Assembly: GCA_023262965.1 (NCBI GenBank)
Contig: JALQXX010000003.1
Location: 23,306-87,305 of the forward strand
From: Candidatus Marinamargulisbacteria bacterium
GTDB lineage: Bacteria; Margulisbacteria; Marinamargulisbacteria; UBA817
Direction: 5' to 3'
Length of the DNA stretch: 64,000 bases
Each line of letters opens with the position of its first letter. The stretch's first letter is position 1. The notes below the pieces were generated by a model. That model was not told the DNA's origin. It saw only the letters and a list, made by a program, of their open reading frames with translations, and did no database searches. The position numbers and the translations under genes were made by a program. Positions 17,397 to 28,033 of the stretch are shown one piece after another.

Positions 17397-18787
17397 AGTT
17401 GGCCTCCTTTTTTCGTATGCGATTCGTAATGATGTGGATCAGCAATTGCCATCACACCTTTTACTTCAGCAATAGATATAATTGGTAAAAACTTTAAGAA
17501 CAACAAGAACAATGAGAAGAACAATCCAAAGCTACCAACAAAAGTCATGATATCCACCCAGGTCGGTGTGTAATAATCCCAGGATGAGGGTAAAAAATCA
17601 CGGTGCAAGGAGGTCACTGTGATAACAAATCGTTCGAACCACATGCCGATGTTTACAAAAATGGATATAATAAACATTACGGGTATGCTGGTGCGTAATG
17701 ATCGAAACCAGAAAAATTGAGGGGATATAACATTGCATGAAATCATAATCCAATAAGCCCATGCATAGGGGCCAAAAGCGCGATTAACAAAAGCAAATGC
17801 TTCGTACTGATTTCCAGAATACCATGCCATAAAAAATTCCATTGCATAGGCATATCCCACCATTGTTCCTGTAGCTAAAATAAATTTATTCATGTTTTCT
17901 AAATGGCGTATGGTTACAAGATCTTCTAAATTAAATATTTTTCGAGCAATAATTAATAAGGTTAATACCATGGCAAAGCCTGAAAAAATGGCTCCAGCAA
18001 CAAAGTACGGAGGGAATATAGTTGTGTGCCATCCGGGCAAATTGGATGTTGCGAAATCAAAACTAACAATCGAGTGAACCGAAAGAACCAGTGGTGTTGC
18101 AATTGCCGCCAAAATTAAATACGCTTTTTCGTAATTAATCCACTGTCGGCTTGAGCCCGACCAGCCTAACGCAAAAAAACCGTAAGCCAAGCGTTTTACA
18201 CGGGTTTTTGCGCGATCACGAAATGTCGCTAAATCAGGAATTAATCCCACATACCAAAACAATAAGGATACTGTAAAATACGTGCTAACCGCAAAAACGT
18301 CCCATAATAACGCGCTTTTAAAATTGGGCCACATGGCCATTGAATTGGGAATAGGGAATAAATAATAGGCCAACCAAATACGGCCAACGTGAATACCCGG
18401 AAAAATACCCGCGCAAATAACGGCAAAAATAGTCATGGCTTCTGCAAATCGATTAATAGACGTGCGCCATTTTTGTTTAAATAGAAATAATATGGCGGAT
18501 ATAAGCGTTCCGGCATGTCCGATACCAACCCAAAATACAAAGTTAACAATAGCAAAACCCCATCCAACCGGATTATTAAGACCCCAAACACCAACCCCGT
18601 CCCAAATAAGATACCCAATCATAGCAAATAAAATACAGGCTACGGATGCTGAAAATAATACGCCAACTACCCACCATTTGGGGGCTTTCGCCTCAGCTGG
18701 TCTGGCTATTGCATCGGTTACATCTTTAAATGATTTGTCCCCCAAAACCAGAGGGACGCGATGAATTTGTTCATTAATGGTGTTCAT
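17393..18787 (-). CDS. actC: Alternative complex III quinol-binding membrane subunit ActC (NrfD/PsrC family)
   Basis: A 464-residue NrfD-like polytopic membrane protein. Typical ActC segments are [20 protein letters not shown], the [20 protein letters not shown] loop, and a long stretch around [20 protein letters not shown]. It carries the quinol oxidation site of ACIII and is thought to take part in proton translocation. The gene overlaps the actB end by 14 nt. Confidence 0.95.
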   Translation of the reverse strand: MNTINEQIHRVPLVLGDKSFKDVTDAIARPAEAKAPKWWVVGVLFSASVACILFAMIGYLIWDGVGVWGLNNPVGWGFAIVNFVFWVGIGHAGTLISAILFLFKQKWRTSINRFAEAMTIFAVICAGIFPGIHVGRIWLAYYLFPIPNSMAMWPNFKSALLWDVFAVSTYFTVSLLFWYVGLIPDLATFRDRAKTRVKRLAYGFFALGWSGSSRQWINYEKAYLILAAIATPLVLSVHSIVSFDFATSNLPGWHTTIFPPYFVAGAIFSGFAMVLTLLIIARKIFNLEDLVTIRHLENMNKFILATGTMVGYAYAMEFFMAWYSGNQYEAFAFVNRAFGPYAWAYWIMISCNVISPQFFWFRSLRTSIPVMFIISIFVNIGMWFERFVITVTSLHRDFLPSSWDYYTPTWVDIMTFVGSFGLFFSLFLLFLKFLPIISIAEVKGVMAIADPHHYESHTKKGGQL

Positions 18788-21662
18788 GTGGGGTTTCCTT
18801 CCAAACAGATCGTTTTATTTTTGCCAAATAAACAGTTCGAGGTTTTGTATTGAGTTCATTTTGTAGTAAATCGTAACGACGTTTGCTGGATCGAGCAGCC
18901 TGTAATGGATGATTTTTTTGATTGATATCGCCAAATACAATCGCATTGGTAGGACAGCTTTGCTGACAGGCTGTTTGAAGCCCATCAATAGGCGTGCCGT
19001 GCAATTTCTTTTGCAATTTTGCATGACTAATACGCTGAATACAATACGTACATTTTTCCATAACCCCTCGCATACGAATGGTTACTTCTGGGTTGAATTG
19101 TTTTTGTGTTGGTGCCGATGGCTCACGAAAATAATCGAACAAATGAATACGCTTTTTTTCAACCGATTGGGGATTCTTTTGATGCCAATCAAAAAAATTA
19201 AATCGACGCACTTTGTAAGGGCAATTATTGGCACAGTATCGCGTACCAATACAGCGATTGTATGTCATTACATTCAGACCTTCATCATCGTGAACCGTTG
19301 CATTTACCGGACACACCTGTTCGCAGGGGGCATTTTCACAATGAACACAGGCCACTGGCATATAATTAATGGTAACATCATTGTGGTCATTTTCTATAAA
19401 ATACCGATCAATACGTATCCAACTCATTTCACGCCCTTTAATGACCTCATCCTTGCCCACAATAGGAATATTGTTTTCGGCTTGACAAGCAACCGCGCAT
19501 GTATGGCAACCGATACAAGCGTTTAAATCAATAGACATGCCCCACTGATGCTCACCTGTATATACTTGTTCTTTAAAGAGGGAATGAATATGATGGTCAT
19601 CATGATGAGCATGATCCAATTCAGCGATTGTTTTAATATGAAGAATATTCTTAATACGATCTTTAATCCCCGATGCCGCCAACGACTCTTCATCCAATCC
19701 ATGATTCATTTGGGTATCGGCTAAGGTTACATGCTCATTTGTTTTAGATACCGATTGAATGGGATAATGCCCATACGGATCTAATCCATCGGTAGAAATA
19801 CCGTAACCGGAAAACGTGGTCTGGTAAATAGCCCCATACCCATAATTGATGGAAATAGTTGCACGGTTTTGACCTGGCAAAATGATAACGGGTCCTTTTA
19901 ATCGTGCATCAGCAACATCAATGGTTACAACATCACCGGTTACAAGATGATTTTTTTTGGCAAAATCCGTATTAATAATAAATGCGTTGCCCCAGGTTAA
20001 TTTTGTAATGGGGTCGGGGGTTTCATGCAACCAGGCATTATTGGCATAACGTCCATCAAGCATGTAGTACGATGGCGACACAGTTAGGGTTAAATCATTG
20101 CGTATGGTTTCTGATGCAGAAAAAGCGATGGGGGCTTTATTGATACGTAGGGATGCTAGAGATTTGCCCACAATAAATCCTTTTGATTTTAGTTGATCAA
20201 AAGATTGATTATATGATTTGAGCAACGTCTGCACCTGTTGATAAACGGTGAACGATGACCCCACCAAAGCCGTTAAAACATCGGCATGTGAGAGCACATC
20301 GGGATACAACGGTTCAATGACAGGCTGTTGAATGCATATATGATTATGATCGCTTTTGAGTAATCCCCACTCTTCTAAAAAGTGAGTTCCAGCAATATGT
20401 ATGGCAGAAAATGCGCTAAGGGCATTTCGATAATTACACACATTAATAATTAATGCATTGCCAACTACATCCGAAAAATTGGGCATGAATCGTGGCAAAT
20501 CAACTCCAAAAGAAATCACCGTTTTAATACGGTTGGTTTGAAACACGGTGCGAATTGCATCAATGGTATCATTAAATGGTTGGATCGTAGCCGATGAATC
20601 GGAATAGGGTTTAATATGAACTGTGCTGCCGTTGTTTTTTAAGACGGTATTAATAGCCAGGGCCAGTGCGTGATAAACGGATTCAAAGGCCGCTCCCACC
20701 ATAACAATTGCCGCTGATTTATGAGACAGTAATGAATCAACTAACGGATTTAATTGATTGGTATCCACCATGGTTGTGTCGACATTAATAGTCTTTAAGA
20801 TGGCTTTGTCAATTTCGGTGCCATATTGAGTAATAACACGATGGGCTAATGCTTTAATAAATTCACGTTGATGTGAAGGAGATTGATTTATAATACGATC
20901 TGCTTTTGAATCCGTCATCGATAAATGACTTGAAACGGATACATGCATTATATCAGATTGATGGGTCATGTACGACTGAAGTGATGCAATGTTCTCAGAC
21001 TCGAGCCCTAAAAAATCGGATTCAAAATTAAGAATGAATTTTGTTTTTTTGAAATTGTAATGTAAAAATCCCCGTTGTCCCGTAAAGTGATAAATGGCAT
21101 TGTTTTGATTTCCATTCATCAATGGATCGACAATAAACACATGGGATTTTTTTACAGATTTTAAAAGTGATTCAATAACCATTGAGTGGTGATTGGGCAA
21201 CACTAATAACGTACTGTCATCCAACGATATATTGCCCAGCACATTTTTTATGGTTAATACATTGGCATAGTCACCATTTAATGTATGTGTTTTAAGGCGA
21301 TCGGGATCATATAGTTGCTGAATTTCGGCCTGAATATGAGCCGATGAACGACCGTTATTTTCAGGGTAATCGGGATGACCATCTAATTTGGTTGGACGTC
21401 CTTCATAGGTTGTGGCCAATAAACTGTTAACACGATTATTAATAACGGCACTGGTTGCATAATAGTTGGGCAATCCAGGAACGGTTGTTGTTGATTCATG
21501 GGTATACGTTTTAATAATTTGTTTGGGTTTCCGTATGGATACACATCCCGATAACGCCGCCACGGTCATTCCCGTAGATAGGGATTTCATAGCCTCGCGA
21601 CGCGTTTTAGGCGACGAGAACAACGTTGTTTTAAATTCACTTTTATTATCTATCGATGACAT
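18774..21662 (-). CDS. actB: Alternative complex III iron-sulfur subunit ActB (molybdopterin-oxidoreductase-like plus ferredoxin-like fusion)
   Basis: A 962-residue protein. The N terminus carries a twin-arginine signal ([13 protein letters not shown]) ending in ALSGC, a good lipobox, so it looks like a Tat-exported lipoprotein. Residues up to about 650 resemble the molybdopterin oxidoreductase fold but without cofactor-binding signatures, as is usual for ActB. The C-terminal part is NrfC-like, with Cys clusters such as [40 protein letters not shown] and CTYCIQ with CQQSCP for four Fe-S centres. It relays electrons from ActC quinol oxidation. It overlaps actA by 13 nt. Confidence 0.95.
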   Translation of the reverse strand: MSSIDNKSEFKTTLFSSPKTRREAMKSLSTGMTVAALSGCVSIRKPKQIIKTYTHESTTTVPGLPNYYATSAVINNRVNSLLATTYEGRPTKLDGHPDYPENNGRSSAHIQAEIQQLYDPDRLKTHTLNGDYANVLTIKNVLGNISLDDSTLLVLPNHHSMVIESLLKSVKKSHVFIVDPLMNGNQNNAIYHFTGQRGFLHYNFKKTKFILNFESDFLGLESENIASLQSYMTHQSDIMHVSVSSHLSMTDSKADRIINQSPSHQREFIKALAHRVITQYGTEIDKAILKTINVDTTMVDTNQLNPLVDSLLSHKSAAIVMVGAAFESVYHALALAINTVLKNNGSTVHIKPYSDSSATIQPFNDTIDAIRTVFQTNRIKTVISFGVDLPRFMPNFSDVVGNALIINVCNYRNALSAFSAIHIAGTHFLEEWGLLKSDHNHICIQQPVIEPLYPDVLSHADVLTALVGSSFTVYQQVQTLLKSYNQSFDQLKSKGFIVGKSLASLRINKAPIAFSASETIRNDLTLTVSPSYYMLDGRYANNAWLHETPDPITKLTWGNAFIINTDFAKKNHLVTGDVVTIDVADARLKGPVIILPGQNRATISINYGYGAIYQTTFSGYGISTDGLDPYGHYPIQSVSKTNEHVTLADTQMNHGLDEESLAASGIKDRIKNILHIKTIAELDHAHHDDHHIHSLFKEQVYTGEHQWGMSIDLNACIGCHTCAVACQAENNIPIVGKDEVIKGREMSWIRIDRYFIENDHNDVTINYMPVACVHCENAPCEQVCPVNATVHDDEGLNVMTYNRCIGTRYCANNCPYKVRRFNFFDWHQKNPQSVEKKRIHLFDYFREPSAPTQKQFNPEVTIRMRGVMEKCTYCIQRISHAKLQKKLHGTPIDGLQTACQQSCPTNAIVFGDINQKNHPLQAARSSKRRYDLLQNELNTKPRTVYLAKIKRSVWKETPHEHH

Positions 21663-22300
21663 ACACTACAAGCCTCTCCGGGGTTCACATTATACGTTTC
21701 TTTTAACTGAAGCCCCAATTTTAATTGATTATCTGGTCTAAAATCCAAGTTAGTGACCTGTTCTTTAGGCCATAAATATTTCTCAGGTTCCCGATGACAC
21801 TCTAAGCACCACCCCATACTTAATGGTTTCGCTTGATATACAGTGGTCATTTTATTCACATTTCCGTGACATTGAACACACGATACACCGGAATTAACAT
21901 GAGCGGCATGGTTAAAATAAACATAATCGGGAAGCATATGGACTTTAACCCAATCAATGGGTTTTTTCTGATTATGATACTCGGTTAATGTTTTGATTGC
22001 GGGGGAGTCAACTTTAATGGTTTTATGGCAATTCATACAGGTCTCGGTTGTAGGAATATTGGAATGACCCGATACCTCGACATTGGAGTGACAGTACCGG
22101 CAATCCATTCCAACTTGATTGACATGGAGTTCATGAGAAAACGGAATGGGTTGCTTGGGCTGATACCCCACTTCTAAATGTTTGGGAGAAAACCAAAACC
22201 AAAACAAATGAATGGTTATTCCCAAAATAAGTGTAAGACCAACTAAAACAATAATTGGGAGATAATTAAACCATTTTGGGAATAACTGCTTACTGGTCAT
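21650..22300 (-). CDS. actA: Alternative complex III pentaheme cytochrome ActA
   Basis: A 216-residue protein with an N-terminal membrane anchor (about residues 13-37) and five CXXCH heme motifs: CRYCH, CMNCH, CVQCH, CLECH and CSVCH. This pentaheme count and length are standard for ActA, the periplasmic multiheme subunit of ACIII. It begins 1 nt after the hppA stop, so the pyrophosphatase and the complex share a transcript. Confidence 0.96.
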   Translation of the reverse strand: MTSKQLFPKWFNYLPIIVLVGLTLILGITIHLFWFWFSPKHLEVGYQPKQPIPFSHELHVNQVGMDCRYCHSNVEVSGHSNIPTTETCMNCHKTIKVDSPAIKTLTEYHNQKKPIDWVKVHMLPDYVYFNHAAHVNSGVSCVQCHGNVNKMTTVYQAKPLSMGWCLECHREPEKYLWPKEQVTNLDFRPDNQLKLGLQLKETYNVNPGEACSVCHR

Positions 22301-22301
22301 C

Positions 22302-24620
22302 TTAAAACAATACTACGCCATATTTTAAAATTAGACCAACAAAAACAACGGACACAATGGTCATCAGTTTTAATAAGATATTTAAAGATGGCCCCGCCGT
22401 GTCCTTGAATGGATCGCCAACCGTATCACCAATAACGGCAGCTTTGTGGGCATTGGTACCTTTTCCACCATGCGCACCTTTTTCAATATATTTTTTAGCG
22501 TTATCCCAAGCCCCTCCCGAATTATTGAGCATAATGGCCAACGAAAAACCGGTTGCAACACCCCCAATTAATAGCCCCAATACACCAGCGACACTTAATA
22601 CAAACCCTGTCACAATCGGGACTAAGATGGCGAGTAGGGATGGTAAGATCATTTCTTTTTGAGCCCCAATGGTGGCAATTTCCACACATTTTGCATATTC
22701 AGGGGTTCCCTTACCGTCCAAAATACCTGGAATCTCACGAAATTGACGACGAACTTCTTCGACCATTTTCCCTGCCGCGCGACCAACCGCCAATATGGTT
22801 AATGCACAAAAAACAAATGCGGTCATGGCACCAATAAAAAGACCAATTAAAAATTTTGGATTAATGGCATTGATATGGAATATGTCAATCAATTTCAACA
22901 TATCCAAATGCGGAATATAAAATATGTTTTTGGATTCGTTTACTAATTGCTCAATATTTGTGAACCCAATAGCGCCTATTCGATGAATGCCATCAAGAGC
23001 AATACGACCCAGCCATATTTTAATGGAATCAATATAGGCTGCAATAAGAGCCAATGCGGTTAATGCAGCTGATCCAATCGCAAACCCTTTCCCGGTAGCG
23101 GCGGTTGTATTGCCTAAAGAATCCAAGGCATCGGTACGTTCACGGACGGATGGATCAAGGCCAGACATTTCCGCGTTTCCACCCGCATTATCCGCAATGG
23201 GCCCAAAAGCGTCTGTAGCCAATGTGATTCCCAAGGTAGAGAGCATTCCAATAGCGGCAAATGCAATACCATAAATACCACTAACAATCGACTGGGATCC
23301 GCCAGAAAACAAAAAGGCGGCAATAATACCAATGGATATAATAATAACCGTAATTCCGGTAGATAACATTCCCACAGAAATACCTTGAATAATGGTTGTT
23401 GCGCCGCCCATAACCGAGCTGTCCGCAATGGATCGTGTGGGACCATAGTGGTCAGACGTGTAATATTCGGTGACTTGGCCAATGAGGACCCCTGAAACAA
23501 GTCCCGCAGTTACGGCACCAAATACACCCCAAGAAATAAAGTCAATGTAGGCCAAAAAAGCAATAAACACCAATGTGAGTGCAGCGGATATGTTGGTACC
23601 ACGATGCAATGAACCCAACAAGCTTTTTTGATCAGCGCCCTCATTCGTTTTTACTGTGAAAATTCCGAGGATGGAAAAAATAATTCCGCCACCGGCTACA
23701 ATCATAGGGGATAAAATGGGGCGAATATCCACACCAAATTGATGGGCATTGGCTAGCATTAATGTAGCCCCAAGCGATGCGCAGGCCAAAATAGACCCAC
23801 AATACGATTCGTATAAATCGGCGCCCATACCGGCTACATCCCCAACATTGTCACCAACATTATCCGCAATGGTTGCCGGATTTCGAGGGTCATCTTCAGG
23901 AATGCCCGCTTCAACTTTTCCCACCAAATCGGCCCCCACGTCGGCGGCTTTGGTGAATATACCGCCACCAACACGGGAAAACAACGCCATAATAGACGCT
24001 CCCATACCATAAGGTAAGAGAGATGTGGTTAACTCATTAAATTTATATGCTTGAAAGGCATCTAGGGATATCAAACTAGAGGACCAGTAGGTGGCCCCAA
24101 TACTCTTCAAAAATCCATTTGAAATACCCAGTATATTGTGATCAAAAAATACATTTAAAAGAAAAAACCATACGGAGATATCCAGAAGACCAAATCCAAC
24201 AACAACCAACCCCATAATGGCACCGGCACGAAATGATACACGCAATCCGCTATTTAGGGATGTTTGACAGGCATTCGCTGTACGGGCACTGGCATTGGTA
24301 GCCGTTTTCATGCCTAAATAACCACATACCCCAGACCACAATCCACCACTCAAAAATATGAAGGGCACAAATGCATTTTGAATGCCAAGAGCGGCCATTC
24401 CCAATAGCAAAACAAAAATGACGCCAAACACATAAATTATAATTTTGTATTGGCGGTTTAGGTAGGCCATGGCGCCTTCTCTAACATATTGGGCAATCTC
24501 TTTCATACGCGGGGTCCCCTCACTTTCGCGGGATACACCAATGTAAAATAACCGGGCGGTAATTAAAGCAACCACAGCAGCGAGTGGCGCAAGATACCAA
24601 AGTAATGGGATAATGTTCAT
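22302..24620 (-). CDS. hppA: Membrane-bound ion-pumping pyrophosphatase, K+-dependent type
   Basis: A 772-residue multi-helix membrane protein that couples pyrophosphate hydrolysis to H+ or Na+ export. Signature segments are the substrate-site KVEAGIPEDDPRNPATIADN, the following VGDNVGDVAGMGADLYES, and DNAGGNAEM. In GNTTAATGKG (from residue 503) the Ala at the diagnostic position, in place of Lys, marks a K+-dependent enzyme, a class that includes both H+ and Na+ pumps. The ATG at 24620 with AAAGGA upstream is preferred to an in-frame TTG at 24626. It is the first gene of the respiratory operon. Confidence 0.95.
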   Translation of the reverse strand: MNIIPLLWYLAPLAAVVALITARLFYIGVSRESEGTPRMKEIAQYVREGAMAYLNRQYKIIIYVFGVIFVLLLGMAALGIQNAFVPFIFLSGGLWSGVCGYLGMKTATNASARTANACQTSLNSGLRVSFRAGAIMGLVVVGFGLLDISVWFFLLNVFFDHNILGISNGFLKSIGATYWSSSLISLDAFQAYKFNELTTSLLPYGMGASIMALFSRVGGGIFTKAADVGADLVGKVEAGIPEDDPRNPATIADNVGDNVGDVAGMGADLYESYCGSILACASLGATLMLANAHQFGVDIRPILSPMIVAGGGIIFSILGIFTVKTNEGADQKSLLGSLHRGTNISAALTLVFIAFLAYIDFISWGVFGAVTAGLVSGVLIGQVTEYYTSDHYGPTRSIADSSVMGGATTIIQGISVGMLSTGITVIIISIGIIAAFLFSGGSQSIVSGIYGIAFAAIGMLSTLGITLATDAFGPIADNAGGNAEMSGLDPSVRERTDALDSLGNTTAATGKGFAIGSAALTALALIAAYIDSIKIWLGRIALDGIHRIGAIGFTNIEQLVNESKNIFYIPHLDMLKLIDIFHINAINPKFLIGLFIGAMTAFVFCALTILAVGRAAGKMVEEVRRQFREIPGILDGKGTPEYAKCVEIATIGAQKEMILPSLLAILVPIVTGFVLSVAGVLGLLIGGVATGFSLAIMLNNSGGAWDNAKKYIEKGAHGGKGTNAHKAAVIGDTVGDPFKDTAGPSLNILLKLMTIVSVVFVGLILKYGVVLF

Positions 24621-24658
24621 TTTCAAGTCCTTTCAAAATTTAATAATCAGTCTCATGT

Positions 24659-24688
24659 ATTATCACTAGAACTGTAAAAAATTGTCAA
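24659..24688 (-). promoter_or_regulatory. Promoter of the hppA-act-cox operon
   Basis: On the minus strand TTGACA (24683-24688) and GATAAT (24659-24664) are 18 nt apart, the best sigma70-type promoter in the window. The leader to the hppA ATG is about 30 nt and contains an AAAGGA ribosome site. It should drive about 14 kb of energy genes. The -35 box touches the possible ctaB start on the other strand. Confidence 0.6.
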
Positions 24689-25566
24689 TGGGGATTAGAC
24701 TATATTCTATGATTAAAAAATTGCGGTACTATTGGTCCTTCACAAAACCGGGCATCAGTCGTGCTCAAATTCTAACGGTTTCGATTGGGTATTTTTTGGC
24801 CACCCAGGCGATTCATATTACCCCCATATATGGCTATTTAGTGGTGTCTACCTATTTATTTTCAGCCGCGGCTTGCGGTTTAAATAATATTTTAGAGGTA
24901 AACTTTGATCGTGCAATGAAACGAACGCAGCAGCGTGAATTGGTTGTTCAGTGCATGACAAAAAAAGAAGCGTGGGCGGTTGTGATGGTTACATTTGTGG
25001 TGGCATCCGTACTGTCGCTTAAGATCAATGTGCTAACATTTTGGATTTCAATTCTGACGGTGGGGATATATGTTGGTATATACACGCCTTTGAAGCGTGT
25101 GTCTTGGATGAATACCTATGTGGGGGCTCTTCCGGGTGCCTTGCCGTTGATCGGGGGATGGTGTGCGGCCGGAACCCCTATTCATATGGCGGTTATAGCA
25201 CTCTTTTTGGCGTTGTACTGTTGGCAAATTCCGCATTTTTATGCGTTAGCGATTGTTTATTTGGACGATTATCGTGCAGCCGGATTTAAGATGCTGCCAT
25301 TGGCTATAGGGGGTATTCCGGCAACAAAGCGGCAGATGGTTATTTTTTCAGTGTTGATGGTTATTGTGTCGATGTACCCCGTTTTGGCGGGCTTTTTGGG
25401 TACGGTGTATTGGATCGGTACCGTTGCTAGTGGCGGTATTTTTTTGTATTATGTTAGTGTTAGTGTTGGTCAACTGGAACGCCATGCAAGAAAGGTATTT
25501 ATTATATCGATACTTTATTTGCCTTTATGGTTTTTAATCATTGTGGCCGACATTATATTGAAATAA
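24688..25566 (+). CDS. ctaB: Protoheme IX farnesyltransferase (heme O synthase)
   Basis: A UbiA-superfamily membrane prenyltransferase of about 292 residues with roughly eight helices. It retains the first Asp-rich motif region around NNILEVNFDRAMKRTQQREL and the second as YLDDYRAAGFKMLP. It converts protoheme plus farnesyl diphosphate to heme O, the precursor of the heme A needed by the caa3 oxidase encoded divergently. The start is uncertain: ATG at 24688 or the ATG at 24709, which gives MIKKLRYYWSFTKPGIS, closer to family N termini. No ctaA is visible. Confidence 0.93.
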   Translation: MGIRLYSMIKKLRYYWSFTKPGISRAQILTVSIGYFLATQAIHITPIYGYLVVSTYLFSAAACGLNNILEVNFDRAMKRTQQRELVVQCMTKKEAWAVVMVTFVVASVLSLKINVLTFWISILTVGIYVGIYTPLKRVSWMNTYVGALPGALPLIGGWCAAGTPIHMAVIALFLALYCWQIPHFYALAIVYLDDYRAAGFKMLPLAIGGIPATKRQMVIFSVLMVIVSMYPVLAGFLGTVYWIGTVASGGIFLYYVSVSVGQLERHARKVFIISILYLPLWFLIIVADIILK

Positions 25567-25575
25567 GGAGATCAT

Positions 25576-26826
25576 TTGGGCGGTATAGCATCAGGAAATT
25601 TATCAGGGGGCAGGTTACCAATATGGCCCAGCGGTAAAAACCCGGCCAATACGTCATCATTGAAAGGGGTTGATGAGGCGTTTTCACTGAACCGAAATGT
25701 ATCAAACGATGCGATTTCGGGCAAAAATGTTGGCAAGGCAGCCTCAGTGGATTCCCCCAATGCAGAGCCCGCGTCGGCGGTTGCGCCCAAGATTTCCACA
25801 CAAATAAAACAATTAACCCCCAAAGATATTATTCAGCAACTTGCAAAAATGAATATTCCTGTCACAGATCACAACCATGACATTGCGTTATTAATGGCAG
25901 CTTATGGGGTTGAAATTTCGGAGGATAGTTTTGACCTAGTGAATAAATTATTAAAAGGCGATAAAAGTGCTTTGGGTAAAAAAAATGCGGTGTTATTGGT
26001 GTCCAAGGGGTTGGGCAATGCGGTGGATAGTGCGGGGATTTTGAATGCATTTTTTGAATCCAATAAAGCCGTATCGGAACAGTTGAAAGGGCTTTTGAGT
26101 CGGCATTCGCAAATGGCAAGCCTCTTGCAACAATCGCTGGCGGATTTTCCGGAGTTGAGCTCGTTTTTGACTATATTTGATGATTTTAATCAGCAATTAA
26201 AACGAATGAATACGGCGGATAAAACAAACCCGTTGCTGGTGGATCGAGATGGGTTTTTAACAGATATTCAAGCCATGTCTGGGTTTTTAAAGGGGCTTAT
26301 TCAAAACAACACATTGTCATCATCCGAATGGCGTGCGTATTTGAACGGATTGGATATCATTGCCAATTATGTTGCGTCCCAAAAAATATTGAGCCAGCCG
26401 TCGGTAAAGCAACCCTTGGGCTTATTAGAATCATATGATTATTTTCAAATTCCAAACCCATTGGCGGCGTCGGTGATGATTGATATTTTGCGCCGTAAAC
26501 AAACAACAAAAGATATTAAGGATGCGAAATCCAACAACCCATCCGCGCAAGAAAAAATTATTGTTAGTATGGATTCAGACGTGTTGGGGCGTGTGACGGT
26601 TATTGTAACCATTATGGGAATTAATATATGGTGTTTGGTGTATGCGGATAATGATCATACGGTATATCATTCCAATGCGTTTCGGCAGGAATTGATAAAA
26701 AAATTGGCGGAGCACGATTATCGATTAAGTGAATTTAAAACGGTGCGAAAAAAAGTGGATATTCAAAAGTTTATTGCGCCATCTCAAAATTTATCGGATG
26801 TTAAACGGATTCAGACGGAAATATGA
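25576..26826 (+). CDS. FliK-like (YlqG-type) protein paired with FlhX
   Basis: A 416-residue soluble protein starting at a TTG with an AAGGAG site just upstream. The N terminus (residues 1-75) is low-complexity and Ser/Ala/Asn-rich; the middle is helical, and the C-terminal 100 residues (VLGRVTVIVTIMGINIWCLV onward) resemble the globular end of FliK hook-length proteins. The next gene encodes an FlhB C-terminal-like protein and overlaps by 4 nt, reproducing the ylqG-ylqH pair of Bacillus. The function is inferred from this context and a weak resemblance. Confidence 0.5.
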   Translation: MGGIASGNLSGGRLPIWPSGKNPANTSSLKGVDEAFSLNRNVSNDAISGKNVGKAASVDSPNAEPASAVAPKISTQIKQLTPKDIIQQLAKMNIPVTDHNHDIALLMAAYGVEISEDSFDLVNKLLKGDKSALGKKNAVLLVSKGLGNAVDSAGILNAFFESNKAVSEQLKGLLSRHSQMASLLQQSLADFPELSSFLTIFDDFNQQLKRMNTADKTNPLLVDRDGFLTDIQAMSGFLKGLIQNNTLSSSEWRAYLNGLDIIANYVASQKILSQPSVKQPLGLLESYDYFQIPNPLAASVMIDILRRKQTTKDIKDAKSNNPSAQEKIIVSMDSDVLGRVTVIVTIMGINIWCLVYADNDHTVYHSNAFRQELIKKLAEHDYRLSEFKTVRKKVDIQKFIAPSQNLSDVKRIQTEI

Positions 26827-27218
26827 GTCTTAGTCGCAAAAAAAAGATTTTAGAAAAGCGTGCATCTCTAGAAAAAAAAATTAAGCGGCGCATACACGAT
26901 TTGTCTCATGATGATCAAAGCAGTTTGCAAGCTGTTGCGATTAAATACGATAAATCATCATCAAAAGCCCCCACCATTGTGGCAAGTGGCCGTGGTAAAA
27001 TCGCCACTCAAATTCTAGAATTGGCCGAAGAAAATAATGTGCCAATGGTGGAAGATCCGGCCTTGTCAAAATTGCTTTCATCTCTTAAAATTAAAAGCGA
27101 GGTGCCACCGAACCTATTTAAAGTAATCGCTGAAATTTTGGCGTTTATTTTTTATCTGGATCGAATGGCAAAGGCAAAAAAAGGTATTCGCTCAACCTTT
27201 AAGCGGTTAAAAAAATGA
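26823..27218 (+). CDS. FlhB C-terminal-like protein (FlhX/YlqH)
   Basis: A 131-residue cytoplasmic protein matching the C-terminal, substrate-switch domain of FlhB: AVAIKYDKSSSKAPTIVASG, then GKIATQILELAEENNVPMVE, and a helix with EVPPNLFKVIAEILAFIF. It lacks the FlhB membrane domain and the self-cleaving NPTH motif. Such free-standing copies (FlhX, YlqH) occur beside flagellar genes and can partly replace the FlhB cytoplasmic part. A basic N terminus (SLSRKKKILEKRASLEKKIK) may bind nucleic acid or partners. It overlaps its neighbours by 4 nt on each side. Confidence 0.85.
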   Translation: MSLSRKKKILEKRASLEKKIKRRIHDLSHDDQSSLQAVAIKYDKSSSKAPTIVASGRGKIATQILELAEENNVPMVEDPALSKLLSSLKIKSEVPPNLFKVIAEILAFIFYLDRMAKAKKGIRSTFKRLKK

Positions 27219-28015
27219 TGAAGCATGTATTTTTATGGATGATGGTAATAGCGCAATGGGGGCTTGGAGCAGAGCAGAATCCAATGTCTTTTGAGGAATA
27301 TGATGATATTGTGAATCCTGTAATGAAATTAAATGCAACATCGATGGGTGGGTTTATGGATGCCATGAAATCCTACATTGTGTATACCGCCATACAGCAT
27401 TTGCCAGGAGCTAAGGAATCGGGGGTGGGGTATTACTATGACAATCAGACACGGGGTATGAAACGGGTTCTATTTTATCGGTTATCGGAAGGGTACCCGC
27501 GTGAAACCAATAAGCCCCTTGATTTTTACATCGAAGGCAAAGGTTTTTTTGTTATTGAGTTGCCCGGCGGGTGGCCAGCCTACACACAAGATGGCCGGTT
27601 TGAACGGGATGAGATGGGGCGGTTGGTGACCTTTGAAGAGCATTTTCCTGTCTTGGGTGAAAATGGGCCTATTTACGTGGCGAATGGTGGCATTAATGTG
27701 TCAAAAGATGGTGTTATTTATCAGAATGATCAGGTTGTGGATGTGTTTCGGGTTGAATGGCCACGGCGGAAGCATGATTTAAAGTCGTTCAACCATAAAA
27801 TATTTTATTTTTCAAAAGAAGACTGGGAAAACCCCGATAAAATTATGCCGGCAGACGTCAAAATCTTGCAGGGGTATGTTGCTGATTCGTCGATTACCAA
27901 AGGGTATATTGGATTGGTGCCTGAGTGGAAAAATGGGCACGAAGCCAATGTTAAAGTGGTGAAGGCGTATTTGAAGAATATGTCGTTGGCGGTTCAGGCG
28001 GCAAATCCGCAATAA
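27215..28015 (+). CDS. flgF: Divergent flagellar rod/hook-basal-body protein, FlgF-like, with a signal peptide
   Basis: A 266-residue protein of the FlgF/FlgG hook-basal-body family. The diagnostic middle segment is present: PLDFYIEGKGFFVIELPGG, YTQDGRFERDEMGRLVT, and GGINVSKDGVIYQN. The usual N-terminal rod helix with the ANN-ANVNTPG motif is replaced by MKHVFLWMMVIAQWGLGAEQ, which looks like a cleavable Sec signal, and by a poorly conserved helix. Rod proteins are normally exported by the flagellar type III system without a signal peptide. The gene directly precedes flgG, the normal place of flgF. Starts at 27215 or 27218. Confidence 0.8.
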   Translation: MMKHVFLWMMVIAQWGLGAEQNPMSFEEYDDIVNPVMKLNATSMGGFMDAMKSYIVYTAIQHLPGAKESGVGYYYDNQTRGMKRVLFYRLSEGYPRETNKPLDFYIEGKGFFVIELPGGWPAYTQDGRFERDEMGRLVTFEEHFPVLGENGPIYVANGGINVSKDGVIYQNDQVVDVFRVEWPRRKHDLKSFNHKIFYFSKEDWENPDKIMPADVKILQGYVADSSITKGYIGLVPEWKNGHEANVKVVKAYLKNMSLAVQAANPQ

Positions 28016-28033
28016 AAATACTAAGGAGGAAAC

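Noticed and set aside
18774-21662. Molybdenum oxidoreductase catalytic subunit
   Set aside because: The fold is there but the cofactor-binding signatures are not, and the gene lies between actA and actC; this is ActB.
25572-25823. Minus-strand frames opposite the FliK-like gene start
   Set aside because: They are antisense shadows of a gene with a good ribosome site and operon coupling, and have no recognisable protein features.
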